Shown here piece after piece: positions 15,305-21,664 of a DNA stretch of 21,664 bases (position 1 is the stretch's first letter; each line of letters starts with the position of its first letter). Both the position numbers and the translations under genes were made by a program. The stretch covers positions 43,073 through 64,736 of the forward strand of contig CAJTRU010000011.1 in assembly GCA_910579085.1 (NCBI GenBank), written 5' to 3'. The notes under the pieces were generated by a model. It did no database searches. It was not told the origin of the DNA and saw nothing but the letters and a program-made list of their open reading frames with translations. The stretch is from an uncultured Lachnospiraceae bacterium (GTDB lineage Bacteria > Bacillota > Clostridia > Lachnospirales > Lachnospiraceae).

Positions 15305-15371
15305 GGATAACTGCAAATTATCTTATTATTTAGAGGTTTCCAATATAAAATTTGCAGTTATTTTATATTGG
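15305..15371. repeat. ATAACTG-type element with two competing stems (copy C)
   Basis: ATAACTGCAAAT (15307-15318) is the exact reverse complement of ATTTGCAGTTAT (15350-15361). CCAATATAAAA (15340-15350) is the exact reverse complement of TTTTATATTGG (15361-15371). The second stem's loop contains the right arm of the first, so the two are mutually exclusive. The remaining bases to 15466 show nothing further. Confidence 0.65.
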
Positions 15372-15466
15372 AAGGCAGACACAGGTGTTCTGGTGTTCCC
15401 ATGACCGCTGTCACCCCCATGCTTATCTGCATATTTCTGTATTATATAATTCTTATCTGGCATACT

Positions 15467-16060
15467 TTAATATATTTTGTACATTTTTTCTTCTGGCAGT
15501 TCCGATGATATATCTGTTCCTTTCTCTTTTTTCCCTGCCAGCATTTTTACATAACCTGTAATGTCCTCTATGCTTGTAATCCAGTTATGTACATACTCAT
15601 ATAATGCACTGCCACGAAGCCCAAGCTGTACAGACCTGTAATTAAGAGGGTTTCCATATATATCCCTTTCGGGATCCCACTGGCACCGTATATCTGACTG
15701 CTTTACCTGCTGCTGCCATTCATTATAATCTGTACAGCCTGATTTATTAAAAGTGGACGCAACTGCATTATTCACAATATAATCAAATGCAGTCCTTTTA
15801 ATGTCAATTGCAAGAACCCTTTCCTGGCCTGTTTTAGAAGCCCAGCCAGACCTGTACATCATCCATAGGAAGGATGGTTTAATCCATGACATCCTTCCCA
15901 TTTTAAAGTGTGCCCCAAACGTCCCAAGCCTGGCAGCTTCCTCCGCAATTTTCACTGGAAATGCCTGGTAAACACGGACTGTACTGTCTGTAAAAAGAGC
16001 CCTTGTTTCCTGGCAGGCATTGTTTATAGTATTACTGGTATTGTTGCTTATATCTTTCAT
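15467..16060 (-). CDS. DUF4291 domain-containing protein
   Basis: A 197-residue cytoplasmic protein spanning the whole DUF4291 family, whose function is not known. Conserved blocks are STVRVYQAF (26-34), the long FKMGRMSWIKPSFLWMMYRS segment (52-71), GQERVLAIDI (78-87), RCQWDPERD (125-133) and RSVQLGLRG (142-150). The start is ATG 16060: AAAGGA lies about 7 bases upstream and the family begins close by. Longer starts in this frame would run inside the preceding gene. It overlaps the cysteine-rich gene by 29 bases in another frame, so the pair is translationally coupled. The product ends at KMYKIY, immediately before the repeat-rich region. Confidence 0.88.
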   Translation of the reverse strand: MKDISNNTSNTINNACQETRALFTDSTVRVYQAFPVKIAEEAARLGTFGAHFKMGRMSWIKPSFLWMMYRSGWASKTGQERVLAIDIKRTAFDYIVNNAVASTFNKSGCTDYNEWQQQVKQSDIRCQWDPERDIYGNPLNYRSVQLGLRGSALYEYVHNWITSIEDITGYVKMLAGKKEKGTDISSELPEEKMYKIY

Positions 16061-16397
16061 TTCTAATCCTTTCATGCCTTTTTCTGCCATTCTCCTTATG
16101 CTGGTAATTAAACCTCCGCCAGTCCTTTCTCTGCCTGGCACTGCCGGTTTCCATATCTTCATAAAAATAAGCTTCATATGGGCTGCCAGGCCTGTTGTGG
16201 CAATATGGGCAGCATGGGTCACCACATGGCTCATCCATCCATTTATTGCATGAAATACAAAACCTTGCATCATACCTTTCATATTCCCAGACTGTATCCT
16301 GCCCGCAAATTGGGCACTCCATGCCCACATCAAAACATAATTGTGTCCATTTAAATGCTTTTTTACGTGCTTTTAGATAATTTTTCCTGTTTTTCAT
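16032..16397 (-). CDS. Small cysteine-rich (probable zinc-binding) basic protein
   Basis: A 121-residue protein I do not recognise. Nine cysteines lie at 21, 28, 31, 47, 50, 58, 62, 63 and 66, with His67 adjacent. CPIC and CISC would make one zinc ribbon, and CGDPCCPYCH could form a second site. The first 20 and last 35 residues are strongly basic, the tail rich in Arg, Lys, Gln and Tyr, which suggests nucleic-acid or ribosome contact. The start at ATG 16397 follows a GGAGG site, but 13 bases away, a rather long gap. The gene overlaps the DUF4291 gene by 29 bases, implying related functions. Upstream lies the cheR terminator. The function is unknown. Confidence 0.7.
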   Translation of the reverse strand: MKNRKNYLKARKKAFKWTQLCFDVGMECPICGQDTVWEYERYDARFCISCNKWMDEPCGDPCCPYCHNRPGSPYEAYFYEDMETGSARQRKDWRRFNYQHKENGRKRHERIRNERYKQQYQ

Positions 16398-16465
16398 TTT
16401 TAAACTGCTGCCTCCTTTAGTTATTCTGGCATAATTAGTTTTATTAAACCTTGAATAGCAGAAAA

Positions 16466-16503
16466 TCCAGACCATCCCTGTCACTACATACAGATGGTCT
16501 GGA
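16466..16503 (-). terminator. Intrinsic terminator after cheR
   Basis: TCCAGACCATC (16466-16476) and GATGGTCTGGA (16493-16503) form an 11-bp perfect stem, followed on the - strand by TTTTC. It lies 26 bases beyond the cheR stop. Confidence 0.75.
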
Positions 16504-16528
16504 AATAATATTTACTAATGTATAAAAA

Positions 16529-17308
16529 CTACATTTTCTTATAGAAAAATGACTTAAATGTTGAAAAACCTGACTCCACTGGTGATATTATCTGCTCTGT
16601 GCTTCCTACAAAAAGTATGCCATCCTTTTTAAGTGCAGCATTGAACTTTTTATATATTTCGCTTTTTGCTTCTTCTGTAAAATATATCATTACATTGCGG
16701 CATACTATCATATTGCAGCCTGTAGGGTATGTATCTTTTAAAAGGTTATGTTGTTTAAATTCTACACATTTCTTTACTTCATCGGAAATCTGGTAGCTTC
16801 TTGTGCCTGTTTTGGTAAAATACTTTGTAAGGTATTCCTTTGGAAGCCCTTTTAAACTTTTTTCATCATAAATACCAATCTGGGCTTTTTCAAGCACCTG
16901 CTTGTCAATATCTGTTGCAATAATTTTTATCCTGTTCATAGGAATAAACTTTGCAAGAAGCATAACAAGCGTATAAGGCTCATCACCTGTAGAACATGCA
17001 GCGCTCCATATTTTTACGTTGCTGCTGCCAAATTTTTCAAATAAATATGGAAACATTTCATTTTCCAGCAGCTTCCACTGTTCAGGGTTTCTGTAAAATT
17101 CTGAAACATTTATTGTAAGATATGCTACAAATTCATCAAGAAGTTCCTTGTCTTTTGAAATAGCATTTATATATTCATCATATGAAGTAATTTTCCTTTT
17201 AGAGATAAGAGAGTCTATACGCCTTTTCATCTGTCTCTCTTTATAGCAGCTTAAATCTATTTTGGTAAGCTGGTATACTTTAGTTTTAAACTTTTCATAA
17301 TCACCCAT
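16529..17308 (-). CDS. cheR: Chemotaxis protein-glutamate O-methyltransferase CheR
   Basis: Methylates glutamate side chains of chemoreceptors using S-adenosylmethionine. The N-terminal helical domain (about 1-70) leads to NVSEFYRNPEQW (67-78). The SAM site WSAACSTGDEPYTL (101-114) differs from the common WSAGCSTGEEPY by a few residues. ATDID (131-135) and CRNVMIYF (203-210) are further hallmarks. At 259 residues it is a normal stand-alone CheR. ATG 17308 has GGGAGG 9 bases upstream. It lies alone between two terminators, away from any chemotaxis cluster, and no promoter is obvious in the 75-base gap. Read-through from rpsA or a promoter inside rpsA is possible. Confidence 0.95.
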   Translation of the reverse strand: MGDYEKFKTKVYQLTKIDLSCYKERQMKRRIDSLISKRKITSYDEYINAISKDKELLDEFVAYLTINVSEFYRNPEQWKLLENEMFPYLFEKFGSSNVKIWSAACSTGDEPYTLVMLLAKFIPMNRIKIIATDIDKQVLEKAQIGIYDEKSLKGLPKEYLTKYFTKTGTRSYQISDEVKKCVEFKQHNLLKDTYPTGCNMIVCRNVMIYFTEEAKSEIYKKFNAALKKDGILFVGSTEQIISPVESGFSTFKSFFYKKM

Positions 17309-17337
17309 TTTATATACCTCCCTGGATTTTATAAGGC

Positions 17338-17372
17338 AAAAAACGCCAACCCGTTCATTGTACGGATTGGCG
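17338..17372 (-). terminator. Intrinsic terminator of the rpsA operon
   Basis: CGCCAA and CCGT (17344-17354) pair with ACGG and TTGGCG (17362-17372), and on the - strand six T residues follow (17343-17338). It starts 11 bases after the rpsA stop and is the strongest terminator in the window. Confidence 0.9.
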
Positions 17373-17383
17373 AAAAAAGTTAA

Positions 17384-18487
17384 TTACTCAGCTACATCTT
17401 CACCGGCAGGCTCTTCATCCGTCTGTGAATCGTTTAATAAAGCTTTAATACTTAAACTTATTTTATGGTCTTCCTTGTTAAAATCAACTACTTTAGCCTC
17501 AATTTCCTGGCCTGTCTTCAAAACATCTGATGGTTTGTCAACATGCTCTTTTGAAATCTGGGAAACGTGCAATAATGCGTCTACACCTGGCTCAAGTTCA
17601 ATAAATGCACCAAAGTCAGCCATCCTTGCAACAGTTCCTTTAACAACTGAACCTACGCTATATTTTTCATCAGCATTTAACCAAGGGTTCTGGTCTTCAA
17701 ATTTTAAGCTGAGTGCAATCTTTTCATCTTTTATATCTTTAATAAGAACCTTTGTCTTATCACCAACACTAAATACTTTCTTAGGGTTTTCAACACGTCC
17801 CCATGACATTTCTGAAATATGGAGAAGCCCGTCTGCACCACCTAAGTCAATAAATGCACCAAAGTCTGTAAGGTTCTTGACTGTACCTTCTACTGTATCG
17901 CCAACACTTATCCTTGCGAACAGTTCTTCCTGGAGCTTTTTCTTCTCTGCAACAAGAAGCTGCTTCCTGTCACCGATAATCCTTCTCTTCTTAGGATTGA
18001 ATTCACTGATTACAAATTCAATCTCCTGTCCTGCATACTTGGAAAGGTCTTTCTCATAAGTATCTGATACAAGGCTTGCAGGGATAAATACCTTTGTTTC
18101 ATCAACTACTACGCTTAAACCGCCTGCAAGTACGGCTGAAACTGGTGCTTTAAGCACTTCTTTGTTCTCAAATGCTTCCCTTATGCGTTCATTGCTCTTT
18201 TCCATCGCAAGGCGCTTGTATGTGAGGACAACCTGTCCTTCGCCGTCATTTACCTTAAGAACTTTAGCGTTCATTGTATCGCCTTCTTTTACTACTTCCC
18301 TAAGGTCGATACCTGACTGGTTACTGTATTCATTCCTGGTAATAATACCATCAGCTTTGTAACCAATGTTTAAAACGATTTCATCTTCCTTAACGCTGAT
18401 AACTGTCCCTTCTACAATCTCTCCATTGTGGATTGTTACTAATGTTTCTTCCAATAACTGTTCAAATTCATTGTTCACTTCTGACAT
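17384..18487 (-). CDS. rpsA: 30S ribosomal protein S1 / S1-domain RNA-binding protein
   Basis: RNA-binding protein of 367 residues with four S1 repeats, starting near residues 22, 105, 190 and 275. The third and fourth are most typical, with DFGAFIDLGGADGLLHISEM and DFGAFIELEPGVDALLHVSQ. This is the four-repeat form common in Firmicutes (YpfD-like), against six repeats in E. coli S1, so its role on the ribosome may be weaker or different. The acidic tail ends DEEPAGEDVAE. ATG 18487 has a strong AAGGAGG site lying within the ispH coding region, and the two genes overlap by 20 bases. In many clostridia ispH and S1 are adjacent or fused, as this arrangement anticipates. Confidence 0.95.
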   Translation of the reverse strand: MSEVNNEFEQLLEETLVTIHNGEIVEGTVISVKEDEIVLNIGYKADGIITRNEYSNQSGIDLREVVKEGDTMNAKVLKVNDGEGQVVLTYKRLAMEKSNERIREAFENKEVLKAPVSAVLAGGLSVVVDETKVFIPASLVSDTYEKDLSKYAGQEIEFVISEFNPKKRRIIGDRKQLLVAEKKKLQEELFARISVGDTVEGTVKNLTDFGAFIDLGGADGLLHISEMSWGRVENPKKVFSVGDKTKVLIKDIKDEKIALSLKFEDQNPWLNADEKYSVGSVVKGTVARMADFGAFIELEPGVDALLHVSQISKEHVDKPSDVLKTGQEIEAKVVDFNKEDHKISLSIKALLNDSQTDEEPAGEDVAE

Positions 18488-19319
18488 ATGATTGAACCTC
18501 CTTAATTATATTATTTGGGGTTGATGCCCCAGCAGTAATACCCACGCTACGAAAAGATTGAAGTTTCTTCAAATCCAGGTCATCAAGTGTCTGTATAAAA
18601 TATGTGTCCGGACATACTCCTTTGCATATTTCAAACAATTTCTGAGTGTTCGAACTATGTTTTCCACCTATTACTAACATCGCGTCGGATTGCCTCGCAA
18701 TAGTACCCGCTTCTGTCTGACGCTCTTCGGTAGCGTTGCAAATTGTATTCATAACAAGTATATCATACCTCTTTTTTACTAAAATATCAACTATATCTTG
18801 AAATTTCTTGTAATTAAATGTCGTTTGTGAAACAAGACATAGCTTTTGTCCTTTATTATTGTTGTATTTCTCTGCCTCTTCCACACTTCCGATAATATCT
18901 GCCTGGTTGCCGCACCAGCCACATACACTCTGTACTTCTGGGTGTTTTGCATCACCTGTTACTATTATATGGTAACCTTCGCTGGATTTTTCCTCAACTA
19001 TATGGTGTATTTTGGAAACAAAAGGACATGTTGCATCAGTTATATTTACTTTTTTTTCTTTAAGTTTCATTGCAGTTTCTTTGGATATGCCATGGGAGCG
19101 TATAATTACTGTTACATCCTCACCCTCTTCAATGCTGTCTATATCCTCTATAACTTTTACACCCCTGCGCTCTATATCAGATACCACCTGTTCATTGTGG
19201 ATAAGCGGCCCTAATGTGTATACCCTGCCACCTTTAGCTGCTTCTTCATATGCCATATCTACTGCTCTTTTGACACCAAAGCAGAAACCAGCACTTTTTG
19301 CGGTTTTAACTTCCCTCAT
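18468..19319 (-). CDS. ispH: 4-hydroxy-3-methylbut-2-enyl diphosphate reductase IspH
   Basis: Last enzyme of the MEP isoprenoid pathway: a [4Fe-4S] protein that reduces HMBPP to IPP and DMAPP. The three cluster cysteines are Cys13 (AGFCFGVKRAV), Cys98 (DATCPFV) and Cys194 (NTICNATEERQ). His41, His76, His126 and Glu128 (KHPEVQS) match substrate-binding residues. The length of 283 residues is normal. I choose ATG 19319, 8 bases after GGAGAGG. An in-frame GTG three codons upstream abuts that site and is unlikely. It lies between cmk and rpsA, overlapping rpsA by 20 bases, in the conserved clostridial order. Confidence 0.97.
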   Translation of the reverse strand: MREVKTAKSAGFCFGVKRAVDMAYEEAAKGGRVYTLGPLIHNEQVVSDIERRGVKVIEDIDSIEEGEDVTVIIRSHGISKETAMKLKEKKVNITDATCPFVSKIHHIVEEKSSEGYHIIVTGDAKHPEVQSVCGWCGNQADIIGSVEEAEKYNNNKGQKLCLVSQTTFNYKKFQDIVDILVKKRYDILVMNTICNATEERQTEAGTIARQSDAMLVIGGKHSSNTQKLFEICKGVCPDTYFIQTLDDLDLKKLQSFRSVGITAGASTPNNIIKEVQSYVRSEQ

Positions 19320-19406
19320 TATTGCCACCTCTCCTCTTTAACTCCAGCGGCACTATAGTATTTACATACACATATAAAACCTTCCTGGAGATAAATAATA
19401 CAAGTT

Positions 19407-20069
19407 TTATTTTCCTGACTGGTATATTTTAACAACAGCAGATACAGCTTCTTCTATTGACATATCTGATGTATCAAGCAGTACAGCATCTTCTGCCTGC
19501 TTTAAAGGTGATGTTTCCCTTTCCATATCCTGTTTGTCCCTTTTAATTATATCCTGTTCCAGCACTTCTAAATCACAGGCAGTTCCCTGTGCTTCCTGTT
19601 CCTTATATCTCCGCCTTGCCCGTTCAGAAACACTTGCAGTAAGATAAATTTTAGTTTCTGCATCTGGGAGTACACATGTACCTATATCACGCCCATCCAT
19701 TATTATATCCTCTGAAGCAGCAATATTTCTCTGGATATCAAGAAGTTTTGCCCTTACTGCTTTATATTTGGAAATATCTGATGTCATCATGCTTACTTGT
19801 TCTGTCCTTATAAAAGCATTGACATTTTCTCCATTTAATATAACTATCTGTTCCCCATTATCGTACTTTATAGAAACATTTATATCCTTACATGCCTCTG
19901 ATACTGCTGTTTCATTATCACCACTAATGCCATTTCTTATAAAATAAAGAGCCATAGCCCTGTACATTGCGCCTGTATCAACATATATAAAACCAAGCTT
20001 TTCTGCTGCCATTCTTGCTATTGTGCTTTTACCTGCACCGGCCGGGCCGTCTATTGCTATATTATGCAT
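19407..20069 (-). CDS. cmk: Cytidylate kinase
   Basis: Phosphorylates CMP and dCMP with ATP in pyrimidine nucleotide recycling. Residues 1-16 contain the P-loop GPAGAGKST. YVDTGAMYRA (29-38) is the NMP-binding region, MDGRDIGTCVLPDA (124-137) the catalytic core, SERARRRYKE (148-157) the lid, and RDKQDMERETSPL (177-189) the adenine-side motif. The 220 residues match the family. ATG 20069 has AAGAGGT about 6 bases upstream. The frame continues upstream into sequence without homology, so that extension is rejected. It follows the flavoprotein gene by 70 bases and precedes ispH by 87, probably in one operon. Confidence 0.97.
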   Translation of the reverse strand: MHNIAIDGPAGAGKSTIARMAAEKLGFIYVDTGAMYRAMALYFIRNGISGDNETAVSEACKDINVSIKYDNGEQIVILNGENVNAFIRTEQVSMMTSDISKYKAVRAKLLDIQRNIAASEDIIMDGRDIGTCVLPDAETKIYLTASVSERARRRYKEQEAQGTACDLEVLEQDIIKRDKQDMERETSPLKQAEDAVLLDTSDMSIEEAVSAVVKIYQSGK

Positions 20070-20139
20070 AATTACCTCTTTCCTGCACAGTTTTTTGTGC
20101 ATCTTTATGGTTTGTACCTGCACACTTTCCCTGTGTACC

Positions 20140-21405
20140 TTATAATCCTGTAGCGGATTTTCCTGCAAGAAATCCTGTTGACCATGCTATCTGAAGGTTG
20201 TACCCTCCTGTCATTGCATCAACGTCTATTACTTCACCTGCAAAATACATTCCCCTGACCTTTTTAGACTCCATTGTTGCAGGGCTGATTTCCTTAACCA
20301 TAATCCCGCCTTTTGTAATAACAGCTTCATTATATCCACGAAGGCTTTCTGGTGTCATTACAAACTCTTTTAAAAGTTCTGTAAGGCCTGCCCTTTCCTG
20401 TTTTGTAACAGAATTAACCTTTTTATCTGGATTAATTCCTGAAAGTGCAACAATAACAGGGATAAGTTTTGATGGCAGAAGCCTTCCAAGGCTGTTTTTA
20501 AAAGAACTGTTCTTACATTCTGAAAAATCCCTTAATATTCTCTCATTTAGCTGCTGGTTTGTCAATGCAGGTTTTAAATCTATTATAAATTTCATGCCTG
20601 TTATGTCTTTTCCTGACATATAACAGCTCGATGTAAGGACTAACGGGCCGCTTATCCCAAAATGTGTAAAAAGCATTTCCCCCATTTCCTTGTATAAAAC
20701 TTTCTTTCCATCTTTAAGGGTTAACTCTACATTACGAAGTGAAAGTCCCTGCAATTCCTTTGCAAAACTCTCCTTAATATTTACAGGTACAAGTGAAGGC
20801 GATGTCTTTTTAATACTATGTCCTGTATCTGTAGCAAATTTATACCCATCACCTGTAGAACCTGTAGACGGATAAGAAATACCACCTGTTGCTACTATAA
20901 CAGCATCTGCTTTTATTGTTTCTGTCCCTTTTCTGCCACTTCCATCCAGGTATTTTATATCTATGCTTTTAAAAATGCCATCTTCCGTATTTATACCCTG
21001 TACTTCTGTATTATAGTAAATCTTAACTTTCCTTTTTTCAAGTGCACTTTTAAAAGTTCTAATAACATCAGATGATTTGCCAGAAGCTGGAAACACCCTG
21101 TTTCCACGCTCTGTCTGTATTTTTAAACCACTATTTTCCAGGAAATCCATTAATTCCTGGCTGTTTAGTGCAGAAAATGCACTATAAAGGAACTTGGGGT
21201 TTGATACAACGTGAAGAAGCAGGTTCTGTATATCACTGTTATTTGTGATATTGCACCTGCCTTTTCCTGTTATATAAAGCTTCTTGCCAAGTTTTTCATT
21301 CTTTTCAATAATAGTGACACTGGCACCAGCATCTGCCGCTGACACTGCTGCCATTATGCCAGCAGCACCGCCGCCAATAATAATAACTTTAGTTCTTTTT
21401 TCCAA
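20140..21405 (-). CDS. HI0933-family NAD(P)/FAD-dependent oxidoreductase (BaiN-like)
   Basis: A cytoplasmic flavoprotein of 421 residues. The N-terminal dinucleotide-binding fold shows VIIIGGGAAGIMAAVSAADA and then KLYITGKGRCNITNN, a hallmark of the HI0933/YhiN family. The C-terminal block GMYFAGEVIDVDAMTGGYN and LQIAWSTG closes the FAD site. The family is widespread but its physiological reaction is poorly defined; BaiN in a gut Clostridium has been linked to bile-acid reduction, which cannot be assumed here. The start is TTG 21405, 7 bases after GGAGG. Upstream in-frame ATG and TTG codons lie before that ribosome site. It is the first visible gene of the cmk-ispH-rpsA operon, an order common in clostridia. 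Confidence 0.92.
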   Translation of the reverse strand: MEKRTKVIIIGGGAAGIMAAVSAADAGASVTIIEKNEKLGKKLYITGKGRCNITNNSDIQNLLLHVVSNPKFLYSAFSALNSQELMDFLENSGLKIQTERGNRVFPASGKSSDVIRTFKSALEKRKVKIYYNTEVQGINTEDGIFKSIDIKYLDGSGRKGTETIKADAVIVATGGISYPSTGSTGDGYKFATDTGHSIKKTSPSLVPVNIKESFAKELQGLSLRNVELTLKDGKKVLYKEMGEMLFTHFGISGPLVLTSSCYMSGKDITGMKFIIDLKPALTNQQLNERILRDFSECKNSSFKNSLGRLLPSKLIPVIVALSGINPDKKVNSVTKQERAGLTELLKEFVMTPESLRGYNEAVITKGGIMVKEISPATMESKKVRGMYFAGEVIDVDAMTGGYNLQIAWSTGFLAGKSATGL

Positions 21406-21450
21406 ATACTTTCCTCCATGTGCCATGCCTGACAAGCCAGCAACAACACT

Positions 21451-21543
21451 TTAATATTTAATTTTGTAATAGTTGCCCATATCTCCTTTGTCTGGACTTT
21501 CCCTAAATCCTAATTTTCTGGCTAAAACTTGTCTGGTTTTATT
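21451..21543 (-). pseudogene. Possible degraded coding fragment (C-terminal end of an unidentified protein)
   Basis: On the - strand an open frame without its own start runs 30 codons to TAA at 21451, preceded by an in-frame stop. Part of it reads RQVLARKLGFRESPDKGD and it ends MGNYYKIKY. The RKLGF segment resembles the C-terminal helix of GNAT acetyltransferases, but this is only a resemblance. It may be a gene remnant or chance. Confidence 0.2.
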
Positions 21544-21638
21544 TTAAAGGTTTTGCAGGGTGCGTTTGCAAGCTGGATGGTTATGGTCTGTTACACAGTG
21601 TGTATATTGCCTGGCAATTTGCAAATGTGTTTTTATAA

Positions 21639-21658
21639 AGCGGCTGTTTGAAGCCGCT
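21639..21658 (-). terminator. Hairpin upstream of the flavoprotein gene (possible terminator)
   Basis: AGCGGCT (21639-21645) and AGCCGCT (21652-21658) pair perfectly around a 6-base loop. On the - strand TTATAAAAA follows, a weak tail. It could end an unseen upstream - strand gene. The rest of 21406-21638 shows no clear promoter. Confidence 0.4.
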
Positions 21659-21664
21659 GGTGCT

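Noticed and set aside
16061..16333. N-terminal extension of the DUF4291 frame
   Set aside because: It runs antiphase inside the cysteine-rich gene and adds no DUF4291 sequence. ATG 16060 has its own ribosome site.
21490..21515. Resemblance of AGGGAAAGTCC (- strand) to a conserved RNase P RNA segment
   Set aside because: Only about ten bases match, and the surrounding conserved helices of RNase P RNA are absent.

Overview
The window is AT-rich chromosomal DNA from a low-GC Gram-positive anaerobe, most likely a Lachnospiraceae-type Clostridia. Several things point there: a CIRCE-controlled hrcA-grpE-dnaK-dnaJ operon, the clostridial order cmk-ispH-rpsA, strong AAGGAGG-type ribosome sites, an Rpn-family nuclease, and a GHKL kinase/LytTR regulator pair. 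Species cannot be fixed from sequence alone. No rRNA, tRNA or CRISPR array was seen.

Layout. (1) 41-5758, + strand: a signalling/export cassette. It has a short GHKL histidine kinase, two overlapping ABC exporter half-transporters that probably form a heterodimer, and a LytTR response regulator. A CCATTCGTG direct repeat, read as a candidate LytTR operator, lies on the terminator between kinase and transporters. A ~200-bp multi-hairpin element separates the transporters from the regulator. (2) 5796-6941: a hairpin repeat, then a lone Rpn-family PD-(D/E)XK nuclease on the - strand. (3) 7216-12984, - strand: the class I heat-shock operon, read from a sigma-A promoter plus perfect CIRCE through hrcA, grpE, dnaK and dnaJ, with a YbaK-type deacylase behind a hairpin. 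(4) 13207-14672, - strand: a DHA3-type MFS efflux gene. Its leader contains a 12-codon peptide ORF with its own ribosome site and mutually exclusive hairpins, one of which covers the efflux gene's ribosome site. This layout matches drug-inducible translational attenuation. (5) 14697-15466: about 770 bp of gene-free DNA, a mosaic of palindromic repeats and a probable insertion-sequence remnant. (6) 15467-17308, - strand: a DUF4291 gene coupled to a small cysteine-rich protein gene, then a solitary cheR. (7) 17338-21405, - strand: a housekeeping operon (HI0933-type flavoprotein, cmk, ispH, rpsA) ending in a strong terminator. The last 230 bases carry a hairpin and a possible degraded coding fragment.

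How parts fit. The heat-shock genes form a self-regulated chaperone unit, since HrcA binds the CIRCE in front of its own gene. In the cmk-ispH-rpsA block, ispH and rpsA overlap by 20 bases and should be translationally coupled. The kinase, exporter pair and regulator look like one peptide-signalling or peptide-defence module, though no precursor peptide is visible here. The most promising undescribed items are the MFS leader, the overlapping operator/terminator at 818-856, the structured element at 4737-4933, the cysteine-rich/DUF4291 gene pair, and the ATAACTG-ended repeats shared by 5.8 kb and 14.7-15.4 kb.
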